A stretch of 42,663 bases of DNA, taken from the NCBI RefSeq assembly GCF_000787835.1, contig NZ_BBPP01000053.1, forward strand, positions 1 through 42,663. The letters are read 5' to 3'. Positions 1 to 9,648 of this stretch are shown here, piece after piece. A program made the position numbers and the translations under genes. This stretch comes from Streptacidiphilus melanogenes. Its GTDB lineage: Bacteria; Actinomycetota; Actinomycetes; Streptomycetales; Streptomycetaceae. Each line of letters starts with the position of its first letter. The stretch's first letter is position 1. A model generated the notes under the pieces. The model was not told the origin of the DNA. It ran no database searches and saw only the letters and a program-made list of their open reading frames with translations.

Positions 1-708
1 GGTCAGCGTGGACAGCGCCGAGCCCTTGTCGTACGGCGGCACGCCCACGACCATCGCGTACAGCGTCGCCCCGAGCGACCACAGGTCCGCCGGCGGCCCC
101 GGCACCCCGCCCCTGGCCCGTTCCGGCGAGATGTACGACGGCGCCCCGACGAGCATGCCGGTCGACGTGACGGACGGGTCCCCCTCCACGCGGGCGATCC
201 CGAAGTCCGTGAGCACGACCCGGCCCTCGTGCCCGATCAGCACGTTCGACGGCTTCACGTCACGGTGCAGGATGCCCACGCGGTGCGCCTCGGCCAACAC
301 GCCGAGCAGTTCCAGCGCCACCTCGGCGGCCCGCTGGGGCGGCAGCACCCCGTCGGTGCGGATCACCTCGCTGAGTGAGCGGGACTCGATCAGCTCCATG
401 ACGATCCAGGGCCGGCCGTCCTCCTCGACCACGTCGTACACGGTGACGGCGCCGTTGTGCCGGATCCGGGCGATGGCCTTCGCCTCCGTCAGCGTCCGCG
501 CGACGAGCCGGTGCCGCTCGTCCTCGTCCACTCCGGCGGCGAACCGCAGCTCCTTGACCGCGACCTCGCGCCCCAGGAACTCGTCGGTGGCCCGCCAGAC
601 GGTGCCCATCCCGCCCTGGCCGAGGACGGCGGCCAGCCGGTACCGCGACGCAAGGAGCTTCCCGCTGGACTCCTGCGGAGTCTTGTCGCGGTGTTGATCG
701 CCGTTCAT
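1..708 (-). CDS. Serine/threonine protein kinase, C-terminus cut by window edge
   Basis: This is the first 236 residues of a Hanks-type (PknB-like) kinase; the rest lies beyond the left edge. The glycine-rich loop GQGGMG is at 30-35, the catalytic Lys of VAVKEL is K52, the catalytic loop HRDVKPSN is at 148-155 with D150, DFG is at 168-170 and the SPE motif at 194-196. All key catalytic residues seen so far are intact, so it should be an active kinase. The start is the ATG at 708, about 20 residues before the kinase fold begins, which is usual. Any transmembrane or extracellular sensor part would be in the missing half, so ligand and localisation cannot be judged. Family assignment is firm; its targets are unknown. 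Confidence 0.93.
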   Translation of the reverse strand, partial: MNGDQHRDKTPQESSGKLLASRYRLAAVLGQGGMGTVWRATDEFLGREVAVKELRFAAGVDEDERHRLVARTLTEAKAIARIRHNGAVTVYDVVEEDGRPWIVMELIESRSLSEVIRTDGVLPPQRAAEVALELLGVLAEAHRVGILHRDVKPSNVLIGHEGRVVLTDFGIARVEGDPSVTSTGMLVGAPSYISPERARGGVPGPPADLWSLGATLYAMVVGVPPYDKGSALSTLT

Positions 709-844
709 GCCGGTTCGTTCCCTCCGCGCTGTCGCTGTCGCGTCCATCATCCCGTGAGAGACGCAAGCGTAGGCACACGGGGTTCAACCCCGGGAACACG
801 CGCCTTCCCCGTTTCGGCTGGTTCAACTACGCAGGATGCCTCCG

Positions 845-2554
845 CTACTTCAACGGCACGATGTCCGGGGCTCCCAGACGCGCGGCGTCCGCTGCCAGGT
901 CGTCAGGCTGCTCCTGCGACTCCCGTTCCGCCTCCACCCGGACCCGGTAGTGCTCGATCTCCTTCTCGACCTGCGCGTCGTCCCAGCCGAGTTCGGGCGC
1001 CATCAACGCGGCCGCCTCCGCCATGACCGCGGTGCCGCGGTCGAAGGTCTCGATGGAGATGCGGGTGCGGCGTGCCAGCACGTCGTCGAGGTGCCGGGCT
1101 CCCTCGGCGCGGGCCGCGTAGACCACCTCGGCCCGCAGGTAGTCGTCCGCGCCGTTCAACGGCTCCGCCAACCCTGGCTCACCGGCGATGAGTTCGAGCA
1201 CCTCTTCGGTCAACGCACCGTAGCGGTTCAGCAGATGCTCGACCCGGGCCACGTGCAGCCCGCTCTCCCTGGCCAGCTCGCCGCGCGCGTTCCACAGCGC
1301 CCGGTAACCCTCCGCGCCGGCCAGCGGGACGGAGTCGGTGCAGCACGGCGCCACCCTCTGGTCGAGGCCGTGCACCACCTCGTCGACGGCGTCCTTCGCC
1401 ATCACCCGGTAGGTGGTGTACTTGCCGCCCGCCACCACGACGAGCCCCGGCGCCGCGTGCTGCACGACGTGCTCGCGGCTGAGCTTCGACGTCGCCTCCG
1501 ACTCACCCGCGAGCAGCGGGCGCAGCCCGGCGTAGACGCCCTCGACGTCCTCGCGGGTCAGCGGCACCGCCAGCACGCTGTTGACGTGCTCCAGCAGGTA
1601 CTCGATGTCCGCACTGCTCGCGGCCGGGTGGTCCTTGTCGAGGGTCCACTCGGTGTCGGTCGTCCCCACGATCCAGTGCCGGCCCCAGGGGATGACGAAC
1701 AGGACGCTCTTCTCCGTGCGCAGGATCAACCCCGTCGAGGAGTGGATCCGGTCCCGCGGCACGACGAGATGGATGCCCTTCGAGGCGCGGACGTGGAACT
1801 GGCCGCGCTCGCCGACCATCGCCTGCGTCTCGTCCGTCCACACACCCGTCGCGTTGACGATCTGCCGGGCCCGGACCACGAACTGCCCGCCCGACTCCAG
1901 ATCGTGCACGCGCGCCCCCACCACCCGCTCGCCCTCGCGCAGGAACCCGATGACCCGCGCCCGGTTCGCCACGTGCGCGCCGTAGGAGGCGGCGGTGCGG
2001 ACCAGCGTCGTCACGAACCGCGCGTCGTCCATCTGCGCGTCCCAGTACTGCACCGCGCCGACCAGCGCGTCCTTGCGCAGCGCGGGTGCCTGGTGCAGCG
2101 CCTGACGCCGGCTGAGGTGGCGGTGCAGGGGCAGCCCGCGGCCGTGCCCGGAGGAGAGGGACATCGCGTCGTACAGCGCCACGCCGGACCCGACGTAGGG
2201 GCGCTCCCACCCGCGCCCCTGCAACGGGTACAGGAACGGCACCGGCTTGACCAGGTGCGGCGCGAGCCGCCCCAGCAGCAGCCCGCGTTCCTGCAGGGCC
2301 TCCTTGACCAGGGCGAAGTCGAGCATCTCCAGGTATCGCAGGCCGCCGTGGACCAGCTTGCTGGACCGGGAGGAGGTCCCCGCGGCCCAGTCCCTGGCCT
2401 CCACGAGCCCGGTCACCAGCCCACGCGTCGCGGCATCCAGCGCGGTCCCGGCACCGACGACGCCGCCGCCGACGACGAGCACGTCCAGTTCGCGCTCCCC
2501 GAGCCGCGCGAGCGCCGCCGCGCGCTCGGTGGGACCCAGCTTGGTGCTTCGCAT
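845..2554 (-). CDS. glpD: Glycerol-3-phosphate dehydrogenase (FAD-dependent)
   Basis: This enzyme oxidises sn-glycerol 3-phosphate to dihydroxyacetone phosphate, passing electrons via FAD to the respiratory quinone pool at the membrane. It has 569 residues, the usual actinobacterial length. An N-terminal Rossmann FAD motif GGGVVGAG is at about 29-36, followed by the GTSSRSSKLVHGGLRYL segment typical of the GlpD family. The C-terminal part matches the alpha-helical DAO_C domain (YAARAEGARHLDDVLARRTRIS). The ATG at 2554 has GGAGG about 6 bases upstream. No glycerol kinase or facilitator gene lies beside it, so it is not in a glp operon here. The gene downstream is the kinase, after a 136-base gap. 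Confidence 0.95.
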   Translation of the reverse strand: MRSTKLGPTERAAALARLGERELDVLVVGGGVVGAGTALDAATRGLVTGLVEARDWAAGTSSRSSKLVHGGLRYLEMLDFALVKEALQERGLLLGRLAPHLVKPVPFLYPLQGRGWERPYVGSGVALYDAMSLSSGHGRGLPLHRHLSRRQALHQAPALRKDALVGAVQYWDAQMDDARFVTTLVRTAASYGAHVANRARVIGFLREGERVVGARVHDLESGGQFVVRARQIVNATGVWTDETQAMVGERGQFHVRASKGIHLVVPRDRIHSSTGLILRTEKSVLFVIPWGRHWIVGTTDTEWTLDKDHPAASSADIEYLLEHVNSVLAVPLTREDVEGVYAGLRPLLAGESEATSKLSREHVVQHAAPGLVVVAGGKYTTYRVMAKDAVDEVVHGLDQRVAPCCTDSVPLAGAEGYRALWNARGELARESGLHVARVEHLLNRYGALTEEVLELIAGEPGLAEPLNGADDYLRAEVVYAARAEGARHLDDVLARRTRISIETFDRGTAVMAEAAALMAPELGWDDAQVEKEIEHYRVRVEAERESQEQPDDLAADAARLGAPDIVPLK

Positions 2555-2661
2555 GACGCCTCCGCGGGATAGCCCGGCCTTCCGATCAACACTACGTTCG
2601 GTCGGGCGGGATCCCGCTAAGGCACGGGGTCGATTGCCGCAACACTCAGTTGCAGTACGGC

Positions 2662-2708
2662 AAGGGGCGCGAGGCGGAGCCGCATGTCGGCACCGCCTCG
2701 CGCCCCTT
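2662..2708 (-). terminator. Intrinsic-type hairpin after guaB3
   Basis: There is a perfect 16-bp inverted repeat (2662-2677 with 2693-2708). Its 15-base loop can itself form a short GCCG/CGGC stem. It lies 30 bases past the guaB3 stop and before glpD. There is no T-run, as is common for actinomycete terminators. Confidence 0.75.
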
Positions 2709-2737
2709 CCGTGGTGCGACCTCAGGAGCTGCGAGAG

Positions 2738-3850
2738 CTACCGGGCGACGGTGACCTCGACGCGCTGGAACTCCTTGAGTTCCGAGTAGCCCGTGGTGGC
2801 CATCGCGCGGCGGAGGGCACCGAAGAGGTTCATGGTGCCGTCGGGGGTGTGCGAGGGGCCGAGCAGGATCTCCTCGGTCGTGCCGACCGTGCCGAGGTCG
2901 ACGCGCTTGCCGCGCGGCAGCTCCTCGTGGACGGCCTCGCTGCCCCAGTGGAAGCCGCGGCCGGGCGCGTCCGTGGCGCGGGCCAGCGCCGCGCCGATCA
3001 TGACGGCGTCGGCGCCGCAGGCGATCGCCTTCGACAGGTCGCCGGAGAAGCCCACGCCGCCGTCCGCGATGACGTGGACGTAGCGGCCGCCGGACTCGTC
3101 CATGTAGTCGCGGCGCGCCGCCGCGACGTCCGCGACGGCGGTGGCCATCGGGACCTGGATGCCCAGCACGGTCCGCGTGGTGTGCGCAGCGCCGCCGCCG
3201 AAGCCGACCAGGACGCCGGCCGCGCCGGTCCGCATCAGGTGCAGGGCGGCGGTGTAGGTCGCGCAGCCGCCGACGATGACGGGGACGTCGAGCTCGTAGA
3301 TGAACTGCTTGAGGTTCAGCGGCTCGGCGGCGCTGGAGACGTGCTCGGCCGAGACCGTGGTGCCGCGGATGACGAAGATGTCGACGCCGGCGTCCACGAC
3401 GACCTTGGAGAACTCGGCGGTCCGCTGCGGCGACAGGGCCGCGGCGGTGACGACGCCGGAGTCGCGGATCTCCTTGAGGCGCTGCGTGATCAGCTCGGCC
3501 TTGATCGGCTCGCGGTAGATCGCCTGGAGGCGGCGGGTCGCGACGGCCTCGTCCTTGATCTCCGTGATCTCCTGCAGCAGCGGACGCGGGTCCTCGTAGC
3601 GGGTCCACAGGCCCTCGAGGTTCAGCACACCGAGGCCGCCGAGGCGACCGATCGCGATGGCCTGCTCCGGGGAGACGACGGAGTCCATCGGCGCGGCCAG
3701 GAACGGGAGCTCGAAGCGGTAGGCGTCGATCTGCCATGCGATCGAGACCTCCTTCGGGTCCCGCGTGCGGCGGCTCGGAACGACCGCGATGTCGTCGAAG
3801 GCGTACGCCCGCCGGCCCCGCTTGCCCCGCCCGATCTCGATCTCGGTCAC
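2738..3850 (-). CDS. guaB3: GuaB3-family IMP dehydrogenase-related protein
   Basis: A 370-residue TIM-barrel protein of the IMPDH/GMP reductase superfamily. It lacks the tandem CBS domains that its neighbour GuaB carries. The actinobacterial GuaB3 group always sits beside guaB and its reaction in this phylum has, to my knowledge, not been settled. The barrel motifs are recognisable (FLAAPMDSV at about 50-58, IADGGVGFSGDLSKAIACGADAVMIG). The catalytic-loop Cys of IMPDH/GMPR, found in GuaB as GPGSICTTR, is not present: the aligned segment reads GGGAAHTTR, with His at residue 223. Classical Cys-based thioimidate chemistry is therefore doubtful. The start is a GTG at 3850 with GGGAG upstream. It follows guaB after a terminator-like hairpin. 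Confidence 0.9.
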   Translation of the reverse strand: MTEIEIGRGKRGRRAYAFDDIAVVPSRRTRDPKEVSIAWQIDAYRFELPFLAAPMDSVVSPEQAIAIGRLGGLGVLNLEGLWTRYEDPRPLLQEITEIKDEAVATRRLQAIYREPIKAELITQRLKEIRDSGVVTAAALSPQRTAEFSKVVVDAGVDIFVIRGTTVSAEHVSSAAEPLNLKQFIYELDVPVIVGGCATYTAALHLMRTGAAGVLVGFGGGAAHTTRTVLGIQVPMATAVADVAAARRDYMDESGGRYVHVIADGGVGFSGDLSKAIACGADAVMIGAALARATDAPGRGFHWGSEAVHEELPRGKRVDLGTVGTTEEILLGPSHTPDGTMNLFGALRRAMATTGYSELKEFQRVEVTVAR

Positions 3851-3908
3851 CTGAACTGCTCCCTCGGTTGTGCTCAGCGACTGCCAGGGTCAGTATCTCG
3901 CACAACGG

Positions 3909-3936
3909 CTGAGGGGCCGCCTGGGCGGCCCCTCAG
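3909..3936 (-). terminator. Hairpin between guaB and guaB3
   Basis: Two perfect 13-base arms, CTGAGGGGCCGCC and its complement, are separated by only two bases. The hairpin lies just past the guaB stop at 3950 and about 60 bases before the guaB3 start. It probably terminates or attenuates guaB transcription, so guaB3 may depend on read-through or its own promoter. Confidence 0.75.
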
Positions 3937-3949
3937 TGAGATGAGCGGG

Positions 3950-5506
<1,557 letters not shown>

Positions 5507-5573
5507 CTACCCGCCCGACGCGACACGGCGCCTACGGGGGCCGCGTGGGTGAGCAGCTCGGCACCGTTGACTA

Positions 5574-5579
5574 ATTCTA
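5574..5579 (-). promoter_or_regulatory. Candidate -10 element for guaB
   Basis: On the minus strand this reads TAGAAT, a close match to TANNNT, in an otherwise GC-rich 257-bp gap between shbA and guaB. No good -35 hexamer is found at 16-19 bp, so this is only a candidate. It would give a leader of about 115 bases. Confidence 0.35.
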
Positions 5580-5648
5580 CCGGGCCCCGCGAGGCACCCT
5601 TGCGCGTCTGCAACAACTGAGGTAGCAGTCACATTCCGCGACTTCGGT

Positions 5649-5688
5649 CGATCCTCCAGTTGACCGGAGCGATCCTCCCGTCGACCGG
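5649..5688. repeat. Tandem 19-base direct repeat, 21-base period
   Basis: The copies at 5649-5667 and 5670-5688 (CGATCCTCC..T.GACCGG) match at 17 of 19 positions. They lie 22-61 bases past the stop of the shbA gene and upstream of the guaB promoter region. A period of two helical turns would place both copies on the same DNA face. Confidence 0.6.
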
Positions 5689-5709
5689 CACCCGGCCACG
5701 CCCTCGGAG

Positions 5710-6291
5710 CTACGCCGACAGGCCCTCGGGGCCGTTCTCGGCGAGCGCCCGCAGGCGCGAGAGCGCGCGGTGCTGGGCGACACGGACCGCGCCCGGGGAC
5801 ATGCCGAGGACCTCGCCCGTCTCCTCCGCCGTCAGCCCGGCGGCGATGCGGAGCACGACGAGTTCGCGCTGCCGCTCCGGCAGCAGCGCCAGGAGCTCGC
5901 GCATCCACGCGGCGTCGCTGCTCAGCAGCGCGCGTTCCTCGGGGCCGAGCGCGTCGTCCGGGGTGTCGGGGAGTTCCTCGCCGAGCGGGACGCTCTGCGC
6001 GGGACCGCCGCGCATCGCCGCCCGCTGCAGATCGGCGATCTTGTGCGCCGCGATGCTGTAGACGAACGCCTCGAAGGGGCGGCCCTCGTCGCGGTAGCGC
6101 GGCAGCGCGCACAGCACGGCGAGGCAGACCTCCTGGGCCACGTCGTCGACGTGGTGCCGGGCGCTGCCCGGCAGACGGACCAGCCGGGCGCGGCAGTAGC
6201 GCAGCACCAGCGGGTGGACCTGCGAAAGGAGCGCGTCGACCGCGTCGGGATCGCCGCCCACCGCGTGCTCGAGGAGCGGACCGATGGGCAT
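5710..6291 (-). CDS. shbA: ECF-like RNA polymerase sigma factor, ShbA type
   Basis: A group of small sigma-70 proteins with only regions 2 and 4. Region 2 is around the YCRARLV...[13 protein letters not shown]...[18 protein letters not shown] stretch. Region 4 is [47 protein letters not shown], a clear helix-turn-helix. The position between guaB and bldM is where ShbA lies in Streptomyces; ShbA is known there to direct transcription of hrdB, the principal sigma gene. I chose the ATG at 6291 (193 residues), which has AGGGG 7 bases upstream and begins just ahead of region 2. In-frame starts at 6351 and 6405 would add up to 38 residues without recognisable domain. No anti-sigma gene is adjacent. 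Confidence 0.85.
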   Translation of the reverse strand: MPIGPLLEHAVGGDPDAVDALLSQVHPLVLRYCRARLVRLPGSARHHVDDVAQEVCLAVLCALPRYRDEGRPFEAFVYSIAAHKIADLQRAAMRGGPAQSVPLGEELPDTPDDALGPEERALLSSDAAWMRELLALLPERQRELVVLRIAAGLTAEETGEVLGMSPGAVRVAQHRALSRLRALAENGPEGLSA

Positions 6292-6515
6292 ACCTGACCC
6301 CTGGCCGGGGCTCGCCTCGTCGTCACGCACTGGTCCATGGTGCCTGGTCATCGACGAAAACGTGACACCGCACCCTGACTTGTGCATCGGAACGTTATCC
6401 GCCACACCACCACCCCCGCCCTGCCGGACTCCGCGCTACACCCCCATGGTGCGCCCTCGGGTGGGAAGCGGGCCATGCCCCCTCCCACCCGGGAGGCCCC
6501 CAGCCGGTTCGGCAG

Positions 6516-7127
6516 TCAGCGGACCAGACCCCAGCGGAAGCCGAGGGCGACGGCGTGCGCACGGTCGGAGGCGCCGAGCTTCTTGAAGAGCCGACGCGCG
6601 TGAGTCTTGACGGTGTCCTCGGAGAGGAACAGCTCACGGCCGATCTCAGCGTTGCTGCGGCCATGACTCATGCCCTCCAGCACCTGGATCTCACGAGCCG
6701 TCAACGTCGGAGCCGCGCCCATCTCCGCGCAGCGCAGCCGGCGCGGAGCGAGCCGCCACGTCGGGTCGGCCAGGGCCTGGGTGACCGTGGCGCGCAGCTC
6801 CGCACGGGACGCGTCCTTGTGCAGGTAGCCGCGGGCGCCGGCGGCCACCGCGAGGGCGACGCCGTCGAGGTCCTCGGCGACCGTCAGCATGATGATGCGG
6901 GCCCCCGGATCGGCCGAGAGCAGTCGCCGGACTGTCTCCACCCCGCCGAGGCCCGGCATCCGGACGTCCATCAGCACCAGGTCGGAGCGGTCCGCCACCC
7001 AGCGGCGGAGCACCTCCTCACCGTTGGTGGCCGTGGTCACTCGGTCGACTCCGGGCACCGTCGCGACCGCGCGACGCAGCGCCTCGCGGGCGAGCGGGGA
7101 ATCGTCACACACGAGAACGGAAGTCAT
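6516..7127 (-). CDS. bldM: Sporulation response regulator BldM
   Basis: A 203-residue NarL-type regulator controlling aerial growth and sporulation genes. The receiver domain has acidic pocket D8/D9, phospho-acceptor position D54, T82 and K104. The LuxR-type helix-turn-helix is near the C-terminus (LTAREIQVLEGMSHGRSNAEIGRELFLSEDTVKTHARRLFKKLGASDRAHAVALGFRWGLVR). BldM is known as an orphan regulator whose D54 is not essential, acting as a homodimer or as a WhiI heterodimer. No kinase is next to it here, in agreement. The ATG at 7127 with GGAGG 7 bases upstream was chosen over longer in-frame extensions to 7265, which run through the promoter region. It is divergent from whiD, as in Streptomyces. 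Confidence 0.97.
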   Translation of the reverse strand: MTSVLVCDDSPLAREALRRAVATVPGVDRVTTATNGEEVLRRWVADRSDLVLMDVRMPGLGGVETVRRLLSADPGARIIMLTVAEDLDGVALAVAAGARGYLHKDASRAELRATVTQALADPTWRLAPRRLRCAEMGAAPTLTAREIQVLEGMSHGRSNAEIGRELFLSEDTVKTHARRLFKKLGASDRAHAVALGFRWGLVR

Positions 7128-7251
7128 GACCCGCCTCCGCAGCTGATGAGCGTCACCTTGAGCCTCCTGGCTGGTACGAATCGTCACCGGCACGGCCTCC
7201 GGTGGACCGGCGTCTTCCCCGACGCCCGTGCCGTTTGCCGCCTCCGCACTC

Positions 7252-7279
7252 CCAACGACCGTCACCCGAATGAGTTACG
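7252..7279 (-). promoter_or_regulatory. Candidate sigma-BldN-type promoter of bldM
   Basis: On the minus strand, CGTAAC (7279-7274) is followed after exactly 16 bases by CGTTGG (7257-7252). From memory, the published sigma-BldN consensus is CGTAAC-16-CGTTGA/T, and bldM has a sigma-BldN-dependent promoter. The match is 11 of 12 bases with perfect spacing. It would give a leader of roughly 115 bases. Confidence 0.75.
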
Positions 7280-7513
7280 GCCTGGCAGCAGCCTTCACCA
7301 CTCTACGTGTTTGACCCGCTACGGATCATCCAGCGCGCGGTGCGCACCGGCGCAAATGCGCCGCTCGTACGACGACCGTGCGCCTCGCCGGGCGTGTCGT
7401 TAGGCCCAACGAGTGCACCCGCATGCAGGACACGCTTCCCTGCCACGTGGTGGATTAGTCCGTTTTCATGGGATTTGATGGTTATCGGCACGTTATGTAA
7501 CGCTGATGACCTC

Positions 7514-7542
7514 TTGTCCGCTAGATCTGCATGAGTCATATT
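7514..7542 (+). promoter_or_regulatory. Candidate whiD promoter
   Basis: TTGTCC (7514-7519), a 17-base spacer and CATATT (7537-7542) give four matches of six at each hexamer to the vegetative consensus. It would start RNA near 7549, 43 bases ahead of the whiD ATG. Only suggestive. Confidence 0.35.
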
Positions 7543-7591
7543 TCCATCAGTTCGTACTGAATCGCTAGCACCACTCAAGGGATCAACGACC

Positions 7592-7909
7592 ATGGCCGAC
7601 TACTCACGGCTCCCTGGCCCGAACGCAGACCTGTGGGACTGGCAGCTCTCCGCCGCGTGTCGCGGCGTGGACAGCTCTCTGTTCTTCCATCCGGAGGGAG
7701 AGCGCGGAGCCGCACGGACCTCGCGGGAACAGTCCGCCAAGGAGGTCTGCATGCGGTGCCCGGTGCGCGCGGAGTGCGCGTCGCACGCACTGGCGGTACG
7801 TGAGCCCTACGGGGTCTGGGGCGGCCTCACCGAGGACGAGCGAGAGGAACTGCTGGGGCGGGCCCGCCGCCGCACCCTCGATCCGCTCTCGCTCCTGCCC
7901 GTCGACTGA
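7592..7909 (+). CDS. whiD: WhiB-family iron-sulfur regulator WhiD
   Basis: A 105-residue Wbl protein that binds a 4Fe-4S cluster through four cysteines: C23, C53, C56 and C62, spaced C-x29-C-x2-C-x5-C as usual. The GVWGG turn at 74-78 and the basic tail RARRR follow. WhiD is needed for late sporulation and spore septum and wall maturation in Streptomyces; Wbl proteins act by binding region 4 of the principal sigma factor. The identification rests on near-family-identical N-terminal sequence (ADLWDWQL...CRGVDSSLFFHPEGERG) and on lying divergent to bldM. The ATG at 7592 is preceded by an AAGGGA ribosome site. The tail after residue 95 is short. Confidence 0.95.
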   Translation: MADYSRLPGPNADLWDWQLSAACRGVDSSLFFHPEGERGAARTSREQSAKEVCMRCPVRAECASHALAVREPYGVWGGLTEDEREELLGRARRRTLDPLSLLPVD

Positions 7910-7976
7910 CACCGATCGACGACCGAGCTGACGGAACGTTTCTTCACGTGCGCGCCCGCTCACGGCGCGCCGGTCG

Positions 7977-7997
7977 GGGCCTGTCTGCTACAGGCCC
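7977..7997. terminator. Possible short hairpin over the LysR stop codon
   Basis: Eight-base perfect arms, GGGCCTGT and ACAGGCCC, enclose a 5-base loop that includes the LysR stop. It lies between the convergent whiD and LysR genes. The stem is short, so the terminator call is weak. Confidence 0.35.
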
Positions 7998-8893
7998 TTC
8001 AGCTTCTCCAGCATCAGTGCGACCGCCGGTACCCGTCCCAGGTCCGGCAGGGTCAGCGCGACGATCTCGCGGGAGACGCCCCCGGCCAGCGGTACGACGG
8101 CGACCCCGTCGGCCCTGGTCGCCGCCAGGGCCAGCCTCGGCAGCACCGCCACGCCGAGGCCCGCGGCGACCAGCCCCAGCACGGCCGGGTAGTCGTCCGT
8201 CGCGAAGTCGATCCGCGGCGTGAAGCCGACGGCCTCGCACAGGTCGACGAGGTGTCCGCGACACTGCGGGCACCCGGCGATCCACGGCTCCGCGGCGAGC
8301 GCGGACAGGTCGCGCAGCTCGGGCGCGCCCGCGAGCGGGTGCGCCTGTGGCAGCAGCGCGACGAGCGGGTCCCGGCGGAGCCCGGTGACGGCGAGGTCGC
8401 TCCAGTCCTCCGACTCGCCCGCCGTCGCCGCCCTCGCCGTCGGGTAGCGGAACGCCAGCACGAGCTCGCACTCGGCCGCGCGGAGCATGCCCACGGACGC
8501 GGGCGGCTCAGCTTCGGTCAGCGAGACCTCGATGCCCGGCGCCTGCGCGCGCACGGCGGCGACGGCGGCCGGCACCAGCGTCGCGCTCGCGGTCGGGAAC
8601 GACACCAGCCGCACCCGCCCGGCCTGCAGCCCCGCGATGCCCGCGACCGCGTCCTCGGCGGCCGCGAGCCCGGCGAGGACGCCCGCGGCGTGCTCGGAGA
8701 GCACCCGCCCGGCCTCGCTCAGCGCGACGCCGCGCCCGACGCGGACGACGAGCGGCGTGCCGACGGACTTCTCCAGCGCCTTCATCTGCTGGCTGATGGC
8801 CGGCTGGGTCAGCCCGAGCTCGCGGGCGGCGGCGGAGAAGCTGCCCTGCCGGGCGACGGCACGCAGCACGCGCAGATGTCTGGCCTCGATCAC
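7988..8893 (-). CDS. LysR-family transcriptional regulator
   Basis: A 301-residue LysR protein. The N-terminal winged helix-turn-helix is canonical: HLRVLRAVARQGSFSAAARELGLTQPAISQQMKALEKSVGTPLVVRVGRGVALSEAG, followed by the periplasmic-binding-like effector domain to the end. Two cysteines in the effector domain (CPQC) could be redox- or metal-relevant. I chose the GTG at 8893 because the LysR fold begins directly there; an in-frame extension to 8971 adds 26 residues without homology. It is divergent from the MOSC gene with about 100 bp between them, the usual arrangement for a LysR regulator and its target. The effector is unknown. Confidence 0.88.
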   Translation of the reverse strand: MIEARHLRVLRAVARQGSFSAAARELGLTQPAISQQMKALEKSVGTPLVVRVGRGVALSEAGRVLSEHAAGVLAGLAAAEDAVAGIAGLQAGRVRLVSFPTASATLVPAAVAAVRAQAPGIEVSLTEAEPPASVGMLRAAECELVLAFRYPTARAATAGESEDWSDLAVTGLRRDPLVALLPQAHPLAGAPELRDLSALAAEPWIAGCPQCRGHLVDLCEAVGFTPRIDFATDDYPAVLGLVAAGLGVAVLPRLALAATRADGVAVVPLAGGVSREIVALTLPDLGRVPAVALMLEKLKGL

Positions 8894-8994
8894 GGGGTCA
8901 GGATAGGCAGGTCGCGGCGGTCCTGAGGCGCGGTGCGCCGCAGCCCCCGAAAAGGGCGAGGCTCCCACCACCGCGAGTGCCTACCCTTACCGCC

Positions 8995-9648
8995 ATGGGA
9001 ACCCTGCTCTCCGTCAACGTCGGACGCCCCGAGCCGACCGTGCACTCCGACCCCGGCGTGACCGCCATCGGGAAGAAGCCCGTGGACGGTCCCGTCCGGG
9101 TGACCGCGCCGACCGAGCACAAGGGCGTCAGCGGCCTGGCCGGGGACGCGATCTGCGACGTGCGGCACCACGGCGGGGTGGACCAGGCCGTGTACGCCTA
9201 CGCCCGTGAGGAGCTCGACGCGTGGGCCGAGGAGCTCGGCCGGGAGCTGCCGAACGGGATGTTCGGGGAGAACCTGACCACGACCGGGTTGCGCGTCTCC
9301 GACGCGCTGATCGGGGAGCGGTGGCAGATCGGGGAGACGCTGCTGCTGGAGGTGAGCGCGACCCGCATCCCGTGCCGGACGTTCGCCGGGTGGATGGAGC
9401 GGGAGCGTTGGGTCAAGACGTTCACCGACCGCGCACGCCCCGGCGCGTACCTGCGGGTGCTCACGCCGGGCGAGATCCGCGCGGGGGACGCCGTCACCGT
9501 CGTGCACCGGCCGGACCACGGCGTGAGTTCCGCGGACGTGTTCCGTGCGCTGCACTCGCGGGCGCGGGAGGTGCTGCCGCTGATGCTGAACCTTCCGGGC
9601 CTGGCGGAGGACCACCGCGACGCCGCCGCCAGGCGCCTGAACGCCTGA
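8995..9648 (+). CDS. MOSC domain protein (YiiM-like)
   Basis: A 217-residue MOSC-domain protein, a fold shared with the molybdenum cofactor sulfurase C-terminus and with YiiM/YuaD. The family-conserved Cys is in SATRIPCRTFAG. The stretches GDAICDVRHHGGVDQAVYAYAREELDAW and MFGENLTTTGL are typical of YiiM-like proteins, which act in molybdenum-linked detoxification of N-hydroxylated compounds. Function here is inferred from family only. I chose the ATG at 8995, right at the conserved N-terminus, rather than 8977. The 3' end is odd: the last codons and stop lie inside a threefold 8-base tandem repeat. Confidence 0.85.
   Translation: MGTLLSVNVGRPEPTVHSDPGVTAIGKKPVDGPVRVTAPTEHKGVSGLAGDAICDVRHHGGVDQAVYAYAREELDAWAEELGRELPNGMFGENLTTTGLRVSDALIGERWQIGETLLLEVSATRIPCRTFAGWMERERWVKTFTDRARPGAYLRVLTPGEIRAGDAVTVVHRPDHGVSSADVFRALHSRAREVLPLMLNLPGLAEDHRDAAARRLNA

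Larger units (their letters stand above)
7128..7591. promoter_or_regulatory. Divergent bldM/whiD control region (464 bp without a gene)
   Basis: This gene-free region separates two developmental regulators read outwards. It holds the bldM promoter candidate at 7252-7279. Its whiD-proximal half (about 7440-7570) is clearly AT-richer than the surroundings. A candidate whiD promoter is described separately. I see no convincing coding sequence in it. Confidence 0.7.

Noticed and set aside
776..795. GGGGTTCAACCCC, reminiscent of a tRNA T-arm
   Set aside because: The stem and loop do not have the required 5-7-5 layout and there is no anticodon or acceptor stem around it.
845..2572. Long plus-strand open frame over glpD (and similar mirror frames over guaB, groEL, glmS, coaA and others)
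   Set aside because: High GC leaves few stop codons in the opposite strand. The translations are low-complexity, rich in Arg, Asp and Val without domains, while the minus-strand products are clear enzymes.
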